This document shows positions 44,863 to 54,036 of a stretch of DNA of 64,000 bases, one piece after another; the first letter of the stretch is position 1; every line of letters begins with the position of its first letter. Under the pieces are notes generated by a model. It did no database searches, was not told the origin of the DNA, and was given only the letters and a program-made list of their open reading frames with translations. Made by a program: the position numbers and the translations under genes. Origin of the DNA: Bradyrhizobium betae (GTDB taxonomy: Bacteria > Pseudomonadota > Alphaproteobacteria > Rhizobiales > Xanthobacteraceae); NCBI RefSeq assembly GCF_004123905.1, contig NZ_MZXW01000053.1, positions 124,001 through 188,000 of the forward strand, given 5' to 3'.

Positions 44863-45690
44863 ATGACGCGCCTCTCGCACTTCCTCGCTTTCGCAGCCTT
44901 GGCTGCCGTGACGTCCGCGCAGGCGGCCGAGCTTCCGGCGGAGATCAAGCAGGCGGGCACGCTGAAGCTCACGGTGAACTCCACCTACGCGCCGATGGAA
45001 TATCGCGATCCCGCCACCAACGAACTGGTCGGGCTCGACATCGATCTGGCGAACGAACTCGCCAAGCGGCTCGGTGGCCTCAAGATCGTCTGGAGCGAGA
45101 CGCCGTTCGCCGAGCTGATCCCGTCGCTCCAGACCAAGCGCGCCGACTTCATCATCTCTGGCATCTCCGACCGCGCCTCGCGGCGTGAGACCGCCGATTT
45201 CGTCGATTACCTCGCGACCGGTCCGCAGTTCTTCGCGATGGCGGAGAGCGAGGCGAAGGCAGCGACCGATCTCTGCGGCAAGAAGGTCGGCACCACCCGC
45301 AGCACCAGCTTCCCGGCCGAGATCGAGAAGTGGAGCAAGCAGAATTGCGAGACGGCCGGCAAGCCCGCCATTCAGTACGTGCCCGGCGAAAACTCGATCG
45401 ACGTCCGCAACCAGCTCAAGCAGGGTCGCATCGACGCCGCGGTCCAGGGCAGCGAGACCTTGCCCTATGCGCAATCGCAGGAGCCGGGAAAATACCGCGT
45501 CATTGGTGCGCAATTGTCTACTGGCTATCAGGGCATCATGTTCCGCAAGGATGACGCCGCCTTGCGCGAAGTGGTGACGGAAAAACTCACCGCCATGATC
45601 GCCGATGGCTCCTACAAGGCCGTTCTCGACAAATGGGGCCTTGGCGCCAACGCGGTCACCCAGCCCATGCTGAACGCGGCGCCGCAATGA
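44863..45690 (+). CDS. Amino-acid ABC transporter substrate-binding protein (first of two)
   Basis: A 275-residue periplasmic binding protein of the polar amino acid family (SBP 3). A signal peptide ends at SAQAAELPAE. The ligand fold begins GTLKLTVNSTYAPMEYRD and includes GLDIDLANELAKRLGG and RADFIISGISDRASRRET. It precedes permease and ATPase genes and is coupled to the permease by a four-base overlap. A close paralog follows the ATPase at 47321. Ligand unknown; a carbamoyl or hydantoin-derived amino acid is plausible from context. Confidence 0.93.
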   Translation: MTRLSHFLAFAALAAVTSAQAAELPAEIKQAGTLKLTVNSTYAPMEYRDPATNELVGLDIDLANELAKRLGGLKIVWSETPFAELIPSLQTKRADFIISGISDRASRRETADFVDYLATGPQFFAMAESEAKAATDLCGKKVGTTRSTSFPAEIEKWSKQNCETAGKPAIQYVPGENSIDVRNQLKQGRIDAAVQGSETLPYAQSQEPGKYRVIGAQLSTGYQGIMFRKDDAALREVVTEKLTAMIADGSYKAVLDKWGLGANAVTQPMLNAAPQ

Positions 45691-46544
45691 AGCCGGTGCC
45701 GGCACTCGCGGAGGGTTTTCCCGATCTCTCGGGAATGCGGGTCGCGCGCGAGCCGCACTGGTTTCGCTGGATCAGCGCGGCCCTGATCGTCCTTGTGCTG
45801 GCCGCGATTGCGCGCGCATTTGCGAACGGCCAGATCGAATGGTCCTATGTCAGCCGATTCCTGACGGCAAAGGTCATCCTCGAAGGCATCGTCAACACCA
45901 TGGTGATGGCAATGCTGGCGATGGCGCTCGGTATTTTCCTCGGCGTCGTCGTCGCGGTCATGCGGCTGTCACCCAATCCGGTGCTGAAGACGGTGGCCGC
46001 CGGCTACACCTGGCTGTTCCGCGGCACGCCGCTGATCCTGCAATTGCTGCTGTGGTTCAACCTCGCGCTGGTGTTTCCGACCATCGGCATTCCCGGCCTG
46101 TGGAGCGCGCGCGCGGTCGACGTCATGACGCCGTTCCTCGCCGCGCTGCTCGGGCTTGGCATCAACCAGGGTGCCTATACGTCCGAGGTGATGCGCGCAG
46201 GCATGCTGTCGGTCGACATCGGGCAATATGAGGCGGCGCAGGCCATCGGCATGGGACGGCTCCGCGCGTTGCGGCGGATCGTGCTGCCGCAGGCGATGCG
46301 CGTGGTGATCCCGCCGCTCGGCAACGAGTTCATCGGCATGGTGAAGGCGACCTCGCTTGCGAGCGTCATCCAGTATCCGGAATTGCTGCACAACGCCGAA
46401 AACATCTACTATGCCAATTCCCGCGTGATTGAGCTGCTGATCGTCGCCGGGCTCTGGTACCTGCTCGTGGTCTCGATCCTGACGCCGCTCCAGATGCTGC
46501 TCGAACGCCGATTTGCCCGCGGCACATTGCGGCTTGCGCGATGA
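45687..46544 (+). CDS. Amino-acid ABC transporter permease
   Basis: A 285-residue inner-membrane permease of the HisM/GlnP type. After a cytoplasmic N-terminus it has about five to six spans, starting AALIVLVLAAIARAFANG. The EAA loop that binds the ATPase is EAAQAIGMGRLRALRRIVLP. The ATG at 45687 overlaps the binding-protein stop, and its own stop overlaps the ATPase start by four bases. Only one permease is present, so it probably works as a homodimer. Confidence 0.94.
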   Translation: MKPVPALAEGFPDLSGMRVAREPHWFRWISAALIVLVLAAIARAFANGQIEWSYVSRFLTAKVILEGIVNTMVMAMLAMALGIFLGVVVAVMRLSPNPVLKTVAAGYTWLFRGTPLILQLLLWFNLALVFPTIGIPGLWSARAVDVMTPFLAALLGLGINQGAYTSEVMRAGMLSVDIGQYEAAQAIGMGRLRALRRIVLPQAMRVVIPPLGNEFIGMVKATSLASVIQYPELLHNAENIYYANSRVIELLIVAGLWYLLVVSILTPLQMLLERRFARGTLRLAR

Positions 46545-47305
46545 CAAAGCCCCTCGTCGCGATCCGCTCCGTCAGCAAGAGTTTTGGAGAGTTCCAGGCT
46601 CTCAGAAGCGTCTCGCTCGACGTCTGGCCCGGCGAGGTGATGTGTCTGATCGGCGCTTCCGGCTCCGGCAAGACCACGCTGCTCCGCTGCATCAACCAGC
46701 TTGCCGTCATCGATGCCGGCGGCATCTGGCTCGACGGCGCGCTGCTCGGCGTGCGCGAGCAGGGCGGGAAGCTCCATCGGCTCAGCGAGCGCGAGATCGG
46801 GCGGCAGCGGCTGAAGACCGGCATGGTGTTCCAGCGCTTCAATTTGTTTCCGCACAAGACGGCGCTGGAGAACATTACCGAAGGCCCGACCCAGGTTCAG
46901 GGGCGCAAATCCGATGAGGTGCGCGCTGAAGCGCTCGAGCTGCTCCGTCGCGTCGGGCTCGCGGCCAAGGCGGACTCGTATCCCGCGCAGCTCTCCGGCG
47001 GCCAGCAGCAGCGCGTGGCGATCGCGCGGGCGCTCGCCATGAAGCCGATGCTGATGCTGTTCGACGAGCCGACCAGCGCGCTCGATCCCGAGCTTGTCGG
47101 CGAGGTGCTTGCCGTCATGAAGGAGCTGGCGAAGAGCGGCATGACCATGATGGTGGTGACGCACGAGCTCGGCTTCGCCCGCGAGGTCGCCGACCGCGTC
47201 GTCTACATGGACCAGGGCGCGATCGTCGAGCAGGGTCGCGCCTCGGACGTGTTGGGCGCGCCGCGCGAGGAGCGCACCAAAGCATTTCTTTCGGCAGTAA
47301 TCTGA
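46541..47305 (+). CDS. Amino-acid ABC transporter ATP-binding protein
   Basis: A 254-residue ATPase of the GlnQ/HisP type. Walker A is IGASGSGKTTLLRCI, Q-loop GMVFQRFNLFPHKT, signature LSGGQQQRVAIARALAM, Walker B LMLFDEPTSALDPE and H-loop VVTHELGFA. It energises the permease encoded just upstream. Confidence 0.97.
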   Translation: MTKPLVAIRSVSKSFGEFQALRSVSLDVWPGEVMCLIGASGSGKTTLLRCINQLAVIDAGGIWLDGALLGVREQGGKLHRLSEREIGRQRLKTGMVFQRFNLFPHKTALENITEGPTQVQGRKSDEVRAEALELLRRVGLAAKADSYPAQLSGGQQQRVAIARALAMKPMLMLFDEPTSALDPELVGEVLAVMKELAKSGMTMMVVTHELGFAREVADRVVYMDQGAIVEQGRASDVLGAPREERTKAFLSAVI

Positions 47306-47320
47306 AATGGGGATGTGTTG

Positions 47321-48136
47321 ATGAAGAGACTTTTGGTAGCTGTGGCGCTGTTCGGTGCCATGAGTGTCTCGGCGATGGCCATCGAGCTGCCGGCGGAGAT
47401 CGCCAAGCGCGGCAGCATCAAGGTGGCGGTGGTGCCGAACTATCCGCCGATGGAGTTTCGCGATCCCGCCACCAACGCGCTGTCGGGCTTCGACATCGAT
47501 CTCGGCGAGGCGCTCGGGCGCAAGCTCGGCGTCAAGATCGAATGGACCGAGACCAGCTTTGCCGAGTTCATGCCGTCGATTTCGACGGGCCGGGTGGATG
47601 CCATCCTGTCCGGCTTCACCGACTATGCGAGCCGGCACGAGATCGCTTCCTTCGTCGATTATTTGCGCAGTGGTCCAAAGTTCTTCGTGCAGCAGTCCCG
47701 CGCGTCCGAGTTCAAGGACATGGCGGCGCTATGCGGCAAGAAGGTCGGCGCCAGCCGCCGGACCATGTTTCCGGCTGAGATCGACAAGTGGAGCCAGAAG
47801 AATTGCGGCAGCAATTCGATCCAGTTCGTCGGCACCGACGGCTCGGCCGATGCGCGTAACCAGCTTAGGCAGGGCCGTATCGACGCTGCCGTGCAGGGCA
47901 ACGAAACGCTGCCCTATCTGATGGATCTCGAGCCGGGCACCTATGCGCCGGTCGGCGAGCCCTTCGCGACGCAGTTCACGGGCATCGCGCTGCCGGTTAA
48001 GGAGAAGGCGTTGCAGCAGGCGGTGGTCGAGGCGCTCGATGCGCTGATCGCGGACGGCACCTATCGTACCCTGCTTGCCAAGTGGAAACTGAACGACAAC
48101 GGATTAGAGAAGGCGACCATCAATGCTGGACAGTAA
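47321..48136 (+). CDS. Amino-acid ABC transporter substrate-binding protein (second of two)
   Basis: A 271-residue paralog of the protein at 44863, with matching blocks IELPAEIAKRGSIKVAVVPN, YPPMEFRDPATNALSGFDID and DAILSGFTDYASRHEIASF. A signal peptide precedes them. The ATG at 47321 follows a GGGG ribosome-binding site. Two binding proteins for one permease widen ligand range; the two differ most in the loops around the ligand cleft. It overlaps the deacetylase gene by 14 bases. Confidence 0.93.
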   Translation: MKRLLVAVALFGAMSVSAMAIELPAEIAKRGSIKVAVVPNYPPMEFRDPATNALSGFDIDLGEALGRKLGVKIEWTETSFAEFMPSISTGRVDAILSGFTDYASRHEIASFVDYLRSGPKFFVQQSRASEFKDMAALCGKKVGASRRTMFPAEIDKWSQKNCGSNSIQFVGTDGSADARNQLRQGRIDAAVQGNETLPYLMDLEPGTYAPVGEPFATQFTGIALPVKEKALQQAVVEALDALIADGTYRTLLAKWKLNDNGLEKATINAGQ

Positions 48137-49007
48137 GGCACTCCAGAGCATCCCGCTCGTTCCGGCCAACACCGCGGATCCCGCGCCCGAATATCCCTGG
48201 CCGAAGCCGTATAAATCGGCGATGTTCCTCTCCTTCGACGTCGACGCCGAGAGTGCGTGGACCAGCAAGGACGCCGTGCACGCCCAGCGGCTCATCACCA
48301 TGAGCTATGGCGGCTATGAGGCGCGGGTCGGCACGCCAAAACTGCTGGAGCTGCTCGACCAGCTCGATCTCAAGGCGACGTTCTTCGTCACGGGCTGGTC
48401 GGTCGACGCGCATCCGGCAATGGCGGAATCAATCCTCAAGGCCGGTCACGAGATCGGCCATCACGGTTATCACCATCTGTTGCCCGATCCTGGCGATCCC
48501 TGGATCGAGGAAGAGCTGGAGCGCGGCTTTGAGGCGCTGAAGCGCCGGCTCGGCGTCAGGCCGACCGGCTATCGAGCGCCTTACGGCGAGTTCACCGAGG
48601 AGCTGCGCGTCGCGCTGGTGCGTCACGGCATCGTCTACACCTCCTCGTTCCGCGACGATGTCAGGCCCTATCGCCATCGCCTCGCCGACGGCAAGCCCGG
48701 CACGATCGAGCTGCCTGTGACCGCGAGCTATGACGACTGGATGCATGGCCTGTCCGCGCGCTTCAGCCCGCGCTCGATCTTCCCCAAGGAGCACGTGCTC
48801 TCGATCTGGAAGGACGAGCTGGATGAGACCAGGGACTGGGGCGCGATGGTGACGACGGTGCTGCATCCGCAATGCAGCGGCCGTCCGATGCGGCTGCGCC
48901 TGCTGCGGGAGTTCCTGACCTACGCAAAGTCGTGCCCGGACGTCTGGATCACGACCGGCGAGAAGATCGCGGAAAATTTTCTGCGCCACGAGGCCAGCAA
49001 CCGCTAG
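48123..49007 (+). CDS. Polysaccharide deacetylase family protein (PuuE/allantoinase-like)
   Basis: A 294-residue NodB-fold hydrolase without a signal peptide. The metal triad is seen in MFLSFDVDAESAW (Asp-Asp) and GHEIGHHGYHHLL (His, His), and the catalytic region is TGYRAPYGEFTEEL. Cytoplasmic members of this group act on small amides; PuuE-type allantoinases and imidase-like enzymes open cyclic ureides. Beside a carbamoylase and a hydantoin-type racemase, ring opening of a hydantoin-like compound is a reasonable but untested role. Confidence 0.85.
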   Translation: MLDSKALQSIPLVPANTADPAPEYPWPKPYKSAMFLSFDVDAESAWTSKDAVHAQRLITMSYGGYEARVGTPKLLELLDQLDLKATFFVTGWSVDAHPAMAESILKAGHEIGHHGYHHLLPDPGDPWIEEELERGFEALKRRLGVRPTGYRAPYGEFTEELRVALVRHGIVYTSSFRDDVRPYRHRLADGKPGTIELPVTASYDDWMHGLSARFSPRSIFPKEHVLSIWKDELDETRDWGAMVTTVLHPQCSGRPMRLRLLREFLTYAKSCPDVWITTGEKIAENFLRHEASNR

Positions 49008-49015
49008 GCAAAGCC

Positions 49016-49672
49016 ATGACCCGTCGTCGCATCCTCGTCATCAACCCCAACTCTTCCGCGTCGGTGACGGCGGCGATCGATGACGCGGTCGGGCCGCTGC
49101 GCATCGCCGGTGGGCCCGAGATCGAGGTGGTCGGTCTTGCCGAAGGACCGCCCGGCATCAGCTCGCAGCGCGACGCCGACAGCGTCGTGATGCCGCTGGT
49201 CAACCGCGTGTCGCGCGATAAAGCGGATGCCTTCGTGCTCGCCTGCTTCAGCGATCCCGGCCTGCATGCGGTGCGTGAAGCCGCTGGCGGTCGCCCGGTC
49301 ATGGGCATCGCCGAATGCGGCATCTTTCGCGCACTGATGCTGGGCGAACGGTTTGGCGTGATCGCGCTGTCGCCGTCGAGCATCCGCCGCCAGCAGCGCA
49401 TGGCGCGGGTGATGGGCGTCGACACCCGCTACGCCGGAAGCTGGTCGGTCGGTGCGAGCGCGGCGGAGACGGCAGGCGCGGACATCCGCGGACGGCTGAT
49501 CGAAGCCGGCCGCGCGCTGGTGACGCAGTGCCGCGCCGATGTCGTGGTGATGGGCTGCGCCGGCATGGCCTCGCATCGCGCGGCGATTGCGGATGCGATC
49601 GGCGTGCCCGTGATCGAGCCGGCACAGCAGGCTGTAGCCGCTGCGATTGTCGCGGTCTTGTTGAACACGTAA
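49016..49672 (+). CDS. Aspartate/glutamate racemase family protein (hydantoin racemase-like)
   Basis: A 218-residue Asp/Glu racemase-superfamily protein. It begins RRRILVINPNSSASVTAAID, has the first catalytic Cys in AFVLACFSDPGLHA and the second in VVMGCAGMASHRAAI. The I-N-P-N-S opening and AFVLACF match hydantoin racemases. It would interconvert enantiomers of hydantoins so that a stereospecific carbamoylase can use both. The ATG at 49016 follows the deacetylase stop by 8 bases. Confidence 0.88.
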   Translation: MTRRRILVINPNSSASVTAAIDDAVGPLRIAGGPEIEVVGLAEGPPGISSQRDADSVVMPLVNRVSRDKADAFVLACFSDPGLHAVREAAGGRPVMGIAECGIFRALMLGERFGVIALSPSSIRRQQRMARVMGVDTRYAGSWSVGASAAETAGADIRGRLIEAGRALVTQCRADVVVMGCAGMASHRAAIADAIGVPVIEPAQQAVAAAIVAVLLNT

Positions 49673-49695
49673 AATCTCCTCAGGAGCGTTTTGGA

Positions 49696-51279
49696 ATGCC
49701 TATCTCTCGCCGTTCGCTCCTCAAGGCCGCCGCAGCCGTGCCGGCGCTGTCGCTGCCGGGCATTGTGCGCGCTGAATCCCAGAGCACGTTGCGGTTCATC
49801 CCCGTCATCGATCTCGCTTTCGTCGATCCCATCTATTCGACCGCGCAGGTGTCGCGAAACCACGGCTTCATGGTCTACGACACGCTCTACGGCATGAGCT
49901 CCTCGCTCCAGGTCTCGCCGCAGATGCTGTCGGGCCACGCCATTTCCGGCGACCAGCTCCAGTGGGACCTCAGCCTGCGCGACGGCCTGTTCTGGCACGA
50001 TGGCGAGCGCGTGCTGGCGCGTGACTGCGTCGCGAGCATCCGCCGCTGGGCGGCGCGTGACGGTTTTGGCGGCGAGCTGATGGAGGCGACCGCCGAGCTC
50101 TCGGCCGCCGACGACCGCACCATCCGTTTCCGCCTCAAGCGTCCGTTCCCGCTGCTGCCACAGGCGCTCGGCAAGGCCGCGATCAATGCCTGCTTCATGA
50201 TGCCGGAGCGGCTGGCGAGCCAGGATCCGTTCAAGCCGCTGACCGAAGTCATCGGCAGCGGTCCGTTCCGCTATCTCGCCGACGAGCGCGTGCAGGGCGC
50301 CCGCAACGCCTATGCCAAATTCGATCGCTATCAGCCGCGCACCGACGGCAAGCCGGATTGGACCGCGGGGCCGAAGATCGTGCATTACGATCGCGTGGTC
50401 TGGACCACCACGCCCGATGCCGGCACCGGCGTTGCCGCGCTCCAGACCGGCGAACAGGACTGGCAGGAGACCACGCCGCACGATCTGTTGCCGATCATCA
50501 AGGCGGCCGGCGACATCGAGACGCGGATTCTCGATCCCCGTGGTTACGCCTGCATGCTGCGCCTCAATCACCTCCAGCCGCCGTTCGACAATCCAGCAAT
50601 CCGCCGCGCGTTGTTGGGCGCGATCGATCAATCCGCGTTCATGACGGCGGTGGCCGGCACCGATCCGGCGTTCCAGGTCTCGCCGATCGGCTTCTTCGCG
50701 CCTGGTACGCCGATGGCGAGCGAGGTCGGCCTCGACGTGTTCCGTGGCCCGCGCGATTATGCCAAGGTCAAGGCTGACCTCAAGGCCGCCGGCTACAATG
50801 GCGAGAAGATCGTGGTGCTGGTGCCCACCAACTCGCTGGCGCAGAAGCCGCTCGGCGAGATCGCTGTCGACTCACTGCGCAAGGCCGGCATGAACGTCGA
50901 ATATGCCGGGCTCGATTTCGCCGTCGTGTTGCAGCGCCAGCTGAAGAAGGATCCGATCGGGCAGGGCGGCTGGAGCGCCGCGGTCGGCAATTGGCAGGGC
51001 ATCGACTGGCTCAATCCTGCCGGCAACACCAATATCCGCGGCGAAGGCAAGGTTGCCGGCTGGTATGCGAGCGAGAAGATGGGGACCTTGCGCAGCCAGT
51101 GGTTGGCGGCCTCCGCGCTCGCGGAGCAGCAGCGCATCTGCCGCGAGATCCAGGCAGTCGCCTTCCAGGAAATCCCCTATATTCCGGTCGGCCTGTACAA
51201 GCAGCCGACCGCCTATCGCCAGGCCATCACCGGCATTCTCGACGGCACCGCCGTCTTCTGGAACGTACGCCCCACATGA
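49696..51279 (+). CDS. ABC transporter substrate-binding protein, family 5 (peptide/nickel type)
   Basis: A 527-residue periplasmic binding protein of the DppA/OppA fold. A Tat-like signal is MPISRRSLLKAAAAVPALSL. Family blocks are DLSLRDGLFWHDGERVLARD, DRTIRFRLKRPFPLLPQALG and IRRALLGAIDQSAFM. No family 5 permease or ATPase gene is adjacent, so it is an orphan that must borrow a transporter encoded elsewhere or act otherwise. Its stop overlaps the amidohydrolase start by four bases. Confidence 0.92.
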   Translation: MPISRRSLLKAAAAVPALSLPGIVRAESQSTLRFIPVIDLAFVDPIYSTAQVSRNHGFMVYDTLYGMSSSLQVSPQMLSGHAISGDQLQWDLSLRDGLFWHDGERVLARDCVASIRRWAARDGFGGELMEATAELSAADDRTIRFRLKRPFPLLPQALGKAAINACFMMPERLASQDPFKPLTEVIGSGPFRYLADERVQGARNAYAKFDRYQPRTDGKPDWTAGPKIVHYDRVVWTTTPDAGTGVAALQTGEQDWQETTPHDLLPIIKAAGDIETRILDPRGYACMLRLNHLQPPFDNPAIRRALLGAIDQSAFMTAVAGTDPAFQVSPIGFFAPGTPMASEVGLDVFRGPRDYAKVKADLKAAGYNGEKIVVLVPTNSLAQKPLGEIAVDSLRKAGMNVEYAGLDFAVVLQRQLKKDPIGQGGWSAAVGNWQGIDWLNPAGNTNIRGEGKVAGWYASEKMGTLRSQWLAASALAEQQRICREIQAVAFQEIPYIPVGLYKQPTAYRQAITGILDGTAVFWNVRPT

Positions 51280-52649
51280 GCACCAAAGCAATCTTCGGCA
51301 GCTATGTGCTGTCACGCAAGGACGGCGCGCAGGATGTGCTGCGCGACCATTGGGTTCTGGTCGAAGGCAAGAAGATCGCCGCGGTCACGCGCGACAAGCC
51401 GCACGCGGATGAGGTCTACGACCGCCCCGGCCGCTTCGTGCTGCCGGGCTTGCTCAACCTGCACAATCACTGCTTCTCTGAAGCCGTGGCGCGCAGCCAC
51501 ACCGAGGACGGCAACGGCCGCAAGAACAACCAAAGCATCGTCTATACGGTGCTGCTGCCGTTGACCAAGCGCGGCGCCGATATCTTGTCGGCGGAAGAGC
51601 GCATGGCGGTGGCGCGGCTCGGCATCCTTCAGCTTCTGAAGGGTGGTGCCACCACGGTGATGGAGCCGTTCCGCAATTCGATCCCCGAGATGTTCGACGC
51701 GGCCGAGGAGATGGGCATCCGCTTCTACGGCGCGCCCTATCTGTTCTCGACGTCGGACGCCAAGGCCGGCGCCGATGGCGTGGTGCGCTATTCCGGTGAC
51801 GATGGCACCGCCGACATGGCGACCTGGGACGCACTCTACCAGCGCTGGAACAATCGCGGCGACGGCCGCATCAGCCTCGCGATGAGCCCGCACGCCACCG
51901 ACACCTGCGGTCCCGATCTGCTGAAGGCCTGCGCGGTGAGAGCGCGCGAGCTGGGCGTGCCCATCACCACGCACATGGCGCAGAGCCGCGCCGAGGTCGA
52001 GACCATCGGCAAGCGCTATGGCGGCCGCACTCCGGCGCAATATCTCGACTGGCTCGGCCTGCTGGCGCCCGACCTGATGGCCGCGCATTGCATGTTCAGC
52101 AGCGATGACGATCTCAAGCTGATGGCCGCGCGCGGCATGACCGTCCTGAATTGCCCGCGCGTATTTGCGCGCGCCGGCGTCACTGCAGCGTTCAGCCGGT
52201 TCGCCGAACATGGCGTACGGACCGTGGTCGGCACCGACGGCTACAACATGGATTTGCTCGGTGAGCTCAATGCGGCCTCGCTGATCTCCAAGGTCACGTC
52301 GCAGCGCGCCGATGTCGCGAACTCGCCGGAGCTGATCGAGGCGAACACGGCCGTTGCCGCCGATGTCATCAAGCGCCCCGATCTCGGCCGGATCGAGCCC
52401 GGCGCGACTGCCGATCTCACCGTGGTCGATCTCACCCATCCGCATCTGCAGCCGCTGTTCGATCCCCGCCGCGCGCTGATCGCGCTCGCCAACCGCGCCA
52501 ATATCGATCAGGCCATGGTCGACGGCCGCATGCTGGTCGATGAGGGGCGTTTTCTTGGCGCCGACGAAGCCGCGATCACGGCGGCAGGGAGTGCCGCGAT
52601 CGGCAAGATCTGGGATCTCCCCGAGGCGCAGGCGGCGTTCAACGGCTGA
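51276..52649 (+). CDS. Amidohydrolase family protein (AtzB/TrzN/SsnA-like deaminase or chlorohydrolase)
   Basis: A 457-residue metal-dependent hydrolase. The first metal site is in LPGLLNLHNHCFSEAVARS (H-x-H), the next residues in ITTHMAQSRAEVE and MAAHCMFSSDDD, and the final Asp in VVGTDGYNMDLLGEL. This is the mononuclear subtype III pattern that includes cytosine or guanine deaminase, AtzB and TrzN. A substrate with a C-N ring bond is likely. The coupling to an orphan binding protein and to carbamoyl-cleaving enzymes points to N-heterocycle or ureide catabolism. Confidence 0.9.
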   Translation: MSTKAIFGSYVLSRKDGAQDVLRDHWVLVEGKKIAAVTRDKPHADEVYDRPGRFVLPGLLNLHNHCFSEAVARSHTEDGNGRKNNQSIVYTVLLPLTKRGADILSAEERMAVARLGILQLLKGGATTVMEPFRNSIPEMFDAAEEMGIRFYGAPYLFSTSDAKAGADGVVRYSGDDGTADMATWDALYQRWNNRGDGRISLAMSPHATDTCGPDLLKACAVRARELGVPITTHMAQSRAEVETIGKRYGGRTPAQYLDWLGLLAPDLMAAHCMFSSDDDLKLMAARGMTVLNCPRVFARAGVTAAFSRFAEHGVRTVVGTDGYNMDLLGELNAASLISKVTSQRADVANSPELIEANTAVAADVIKRPDLGRIEPGATADLTVVDLTHPHLQPLFDPRRALIALANRANIDQAMVDGRMLVDEGRFLGADEAAITAAGSAAIGKIWDLPEAQAAFNG

Positions 52650-52689
52650 GCGTTCCTTTTGGGCGCTAGATCGTCGCCACGAGGAAAGC

Positions 52690-52815
52690 GCGCTCCCTTT
52701 CCCGCTTGCGGGGGGAGGGCTGGGGTGGGGGTGTCTCCGCAACGGGACACTCCCCTAGAGGAGAGAACCCCCACCCGGCGCTCCGCGCCGACCTCCCCCG
52801 CAAGCGGGAGAGGTT
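52690..52815. repeat. REP-like palindromic repeat, family B (copy 4)
   Basis: Arms CTCCCTTTCCCGCTTGCGGG and CTCCCCCGCAAGCGGGAGAG, with the core CGGCGCTCCGCGCCGACCTC shared with copy 2. It stands between the convergent ends of the amidohydrolase and the second LysR gene, where it may serve as a two-way end signal. Confidence 0.8.
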
Positions 52816-52860
52816 GCAGCGACCCCGTGGCCAGATCGCTCTAACCCAAAGGCGTTCGGC

Positions 52861-53760
52861 CTAATCGTCGAATTCAACCAGCGCCTTGCGCACGGTCTCG
52901 ACCAGATCCAGCGCCACCGGCGAGGCACTGCGCTGCGCCGGGAGAACCGCCGAGAATTCGAAGTCTATGCGCGGCAGGAAGCGGCGCACGACGATGCCGC
53001 GGGTGGAAAATTCCTGCGCGGTGAAGGGGTCGCAGATCGCGACCCCAAGCCCCGACGACACCATGCCGCACATGATCTCCGACAGCGCGGTCTCCACCCG
53101 CAGTACGCGGCGGACGTCGTGACGGTGAAACACCTGGTCGACGAGATGGCGGCTCGCCGATCCAGCCGACAGCGAGATGAAGGTCTCGCCTTCGAAATCA
53201 CCGGGCTCCAGCACTTCTTTTTCCGCGAGGCGATGTCCGGTCGGCAGAACTGCGACGCGCGCCAGCGCCGGCAGCCGCAGGCTGGGCAGGCCGGAATGCA
53301 CAATCGGCACCTCGGCAAAGCCGACGTCGCATTGGTTGTTGAGCACCCAGTCGACCACGATCGGCGAGATCACGCCGAAAAAGGCGAGGTTGAGGTTCGG
53401 CCGCTCCTTCAGAAAATGTCCCGCGAGCCGCGGCAGATAGCCGTTCGACAGCGCCGGCAGTGCTGCGATCCGCAGCGAGCCGGTGCGGCGGCTGCGGATT
53501 TCCTCGGCTGCCGCAGTGATGCGTTCGAGGCCGACAAAGGAACGCTCGACCTCGGTATAGAGCGCGGTCGCCGCGGCGGTCGGCACCAGGCCCGTGCCGC
53601 GCCGCTCGAACAGCTCGGTTTTCAGCAATGCCTGGAAGTCGCGCAGCAACCGGCTGACCGCCGGCTGCGTCACCGCCATCAGCTTGGCCGCCTCGGTGAC
53701 GCTGCCGGTCAGCATCATCGCCCGAAAGGCCTCGACCTGCCGCGAATTGATCCGCGCCAT
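52861..53760 (-). CDS. LysR family transcriptional regulator
   Basis: A 299-residue regulator. The DNA-binding domain is MARINSRQVEAFRAMMLTGS, then VTEAAKLMAVTQPAVSRLLR, and the effector domain follows (GSLRIAALPALSNGYLPRLA). The N-terminus resembles the NocR/OccR-type opine regulators, which fits the opine-oxidase-like operon read in the opposite direction. It probably controls 54037-62169. Confidence 0.92.
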   Translation of the reverse strand: MARINSRQVEAFRAMMLTGSVTEAAKLMAVTQPAVSRLLRDFQALLKTELFERRGTGLVPTAAATALYTEVERSFVGLERITAAAEEIRSRRTGSLRIAALPALSNGYLPRLAGHFLKERPNLNLAFFGVISPIVVDWVLNNQCDVGFAEVPIVHSGLPSLRLPALARVAVLPTGHRLAEKEVLEPGDFEGETFISLSAGSASRHLVDQVFHRHDVRRVLRVETALSEIMCGMVSSGLGVAICDPFTAQEFSTRGIVVRRFLPRIDFEFSAVLPAQRSASPVALDLVETVRKALVEFDD

Positions 53761-54036
53761 CTACCATCCTATTCATAACATTTAGGCATGCAGACGGTGC
53801 CATTATTCATTGGACGATGGAAGCCTAGGTTTGCGATCTTTTTCATCAGGACTGGAGACAGCCCGCTTTTTCGGCAGATTGGAGGGGTTCAAACCTTCAC
53901 ATCGCGCCAAAACCCGCCGAACAGGGGCCGGAGCCCTGATCGGAAGCGGATTTGCGCGGAAGGAAATGCGGCAGGCGCTTCGGTCAGCGAGACTCGTCGG
54001 CACGTCACCTCATTCCGGTATTGGAGATCGGTCCAT
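53761..54036. promoter_or_regulatory. Divergent promoter region of the second LysR and the oxidase operon
   Basis: A 276-base gap between divergent genes. It must hold the promoters of both, and LysR binding is expected, but I see no clean motif. GGAG at 54023-54026 is the ribosome-binding site for the binding-protein gene. The weak open frame across it (from 53788) has no family features. Confidence 0.4.

Noticed and set aside
53788..54036. N-terminal extension of the polyamine-type binding protein
   Set aside because: The extra ~83 codons precede a good signal peptide and a ribosome-binding site at 54037, and they have no family similarity.
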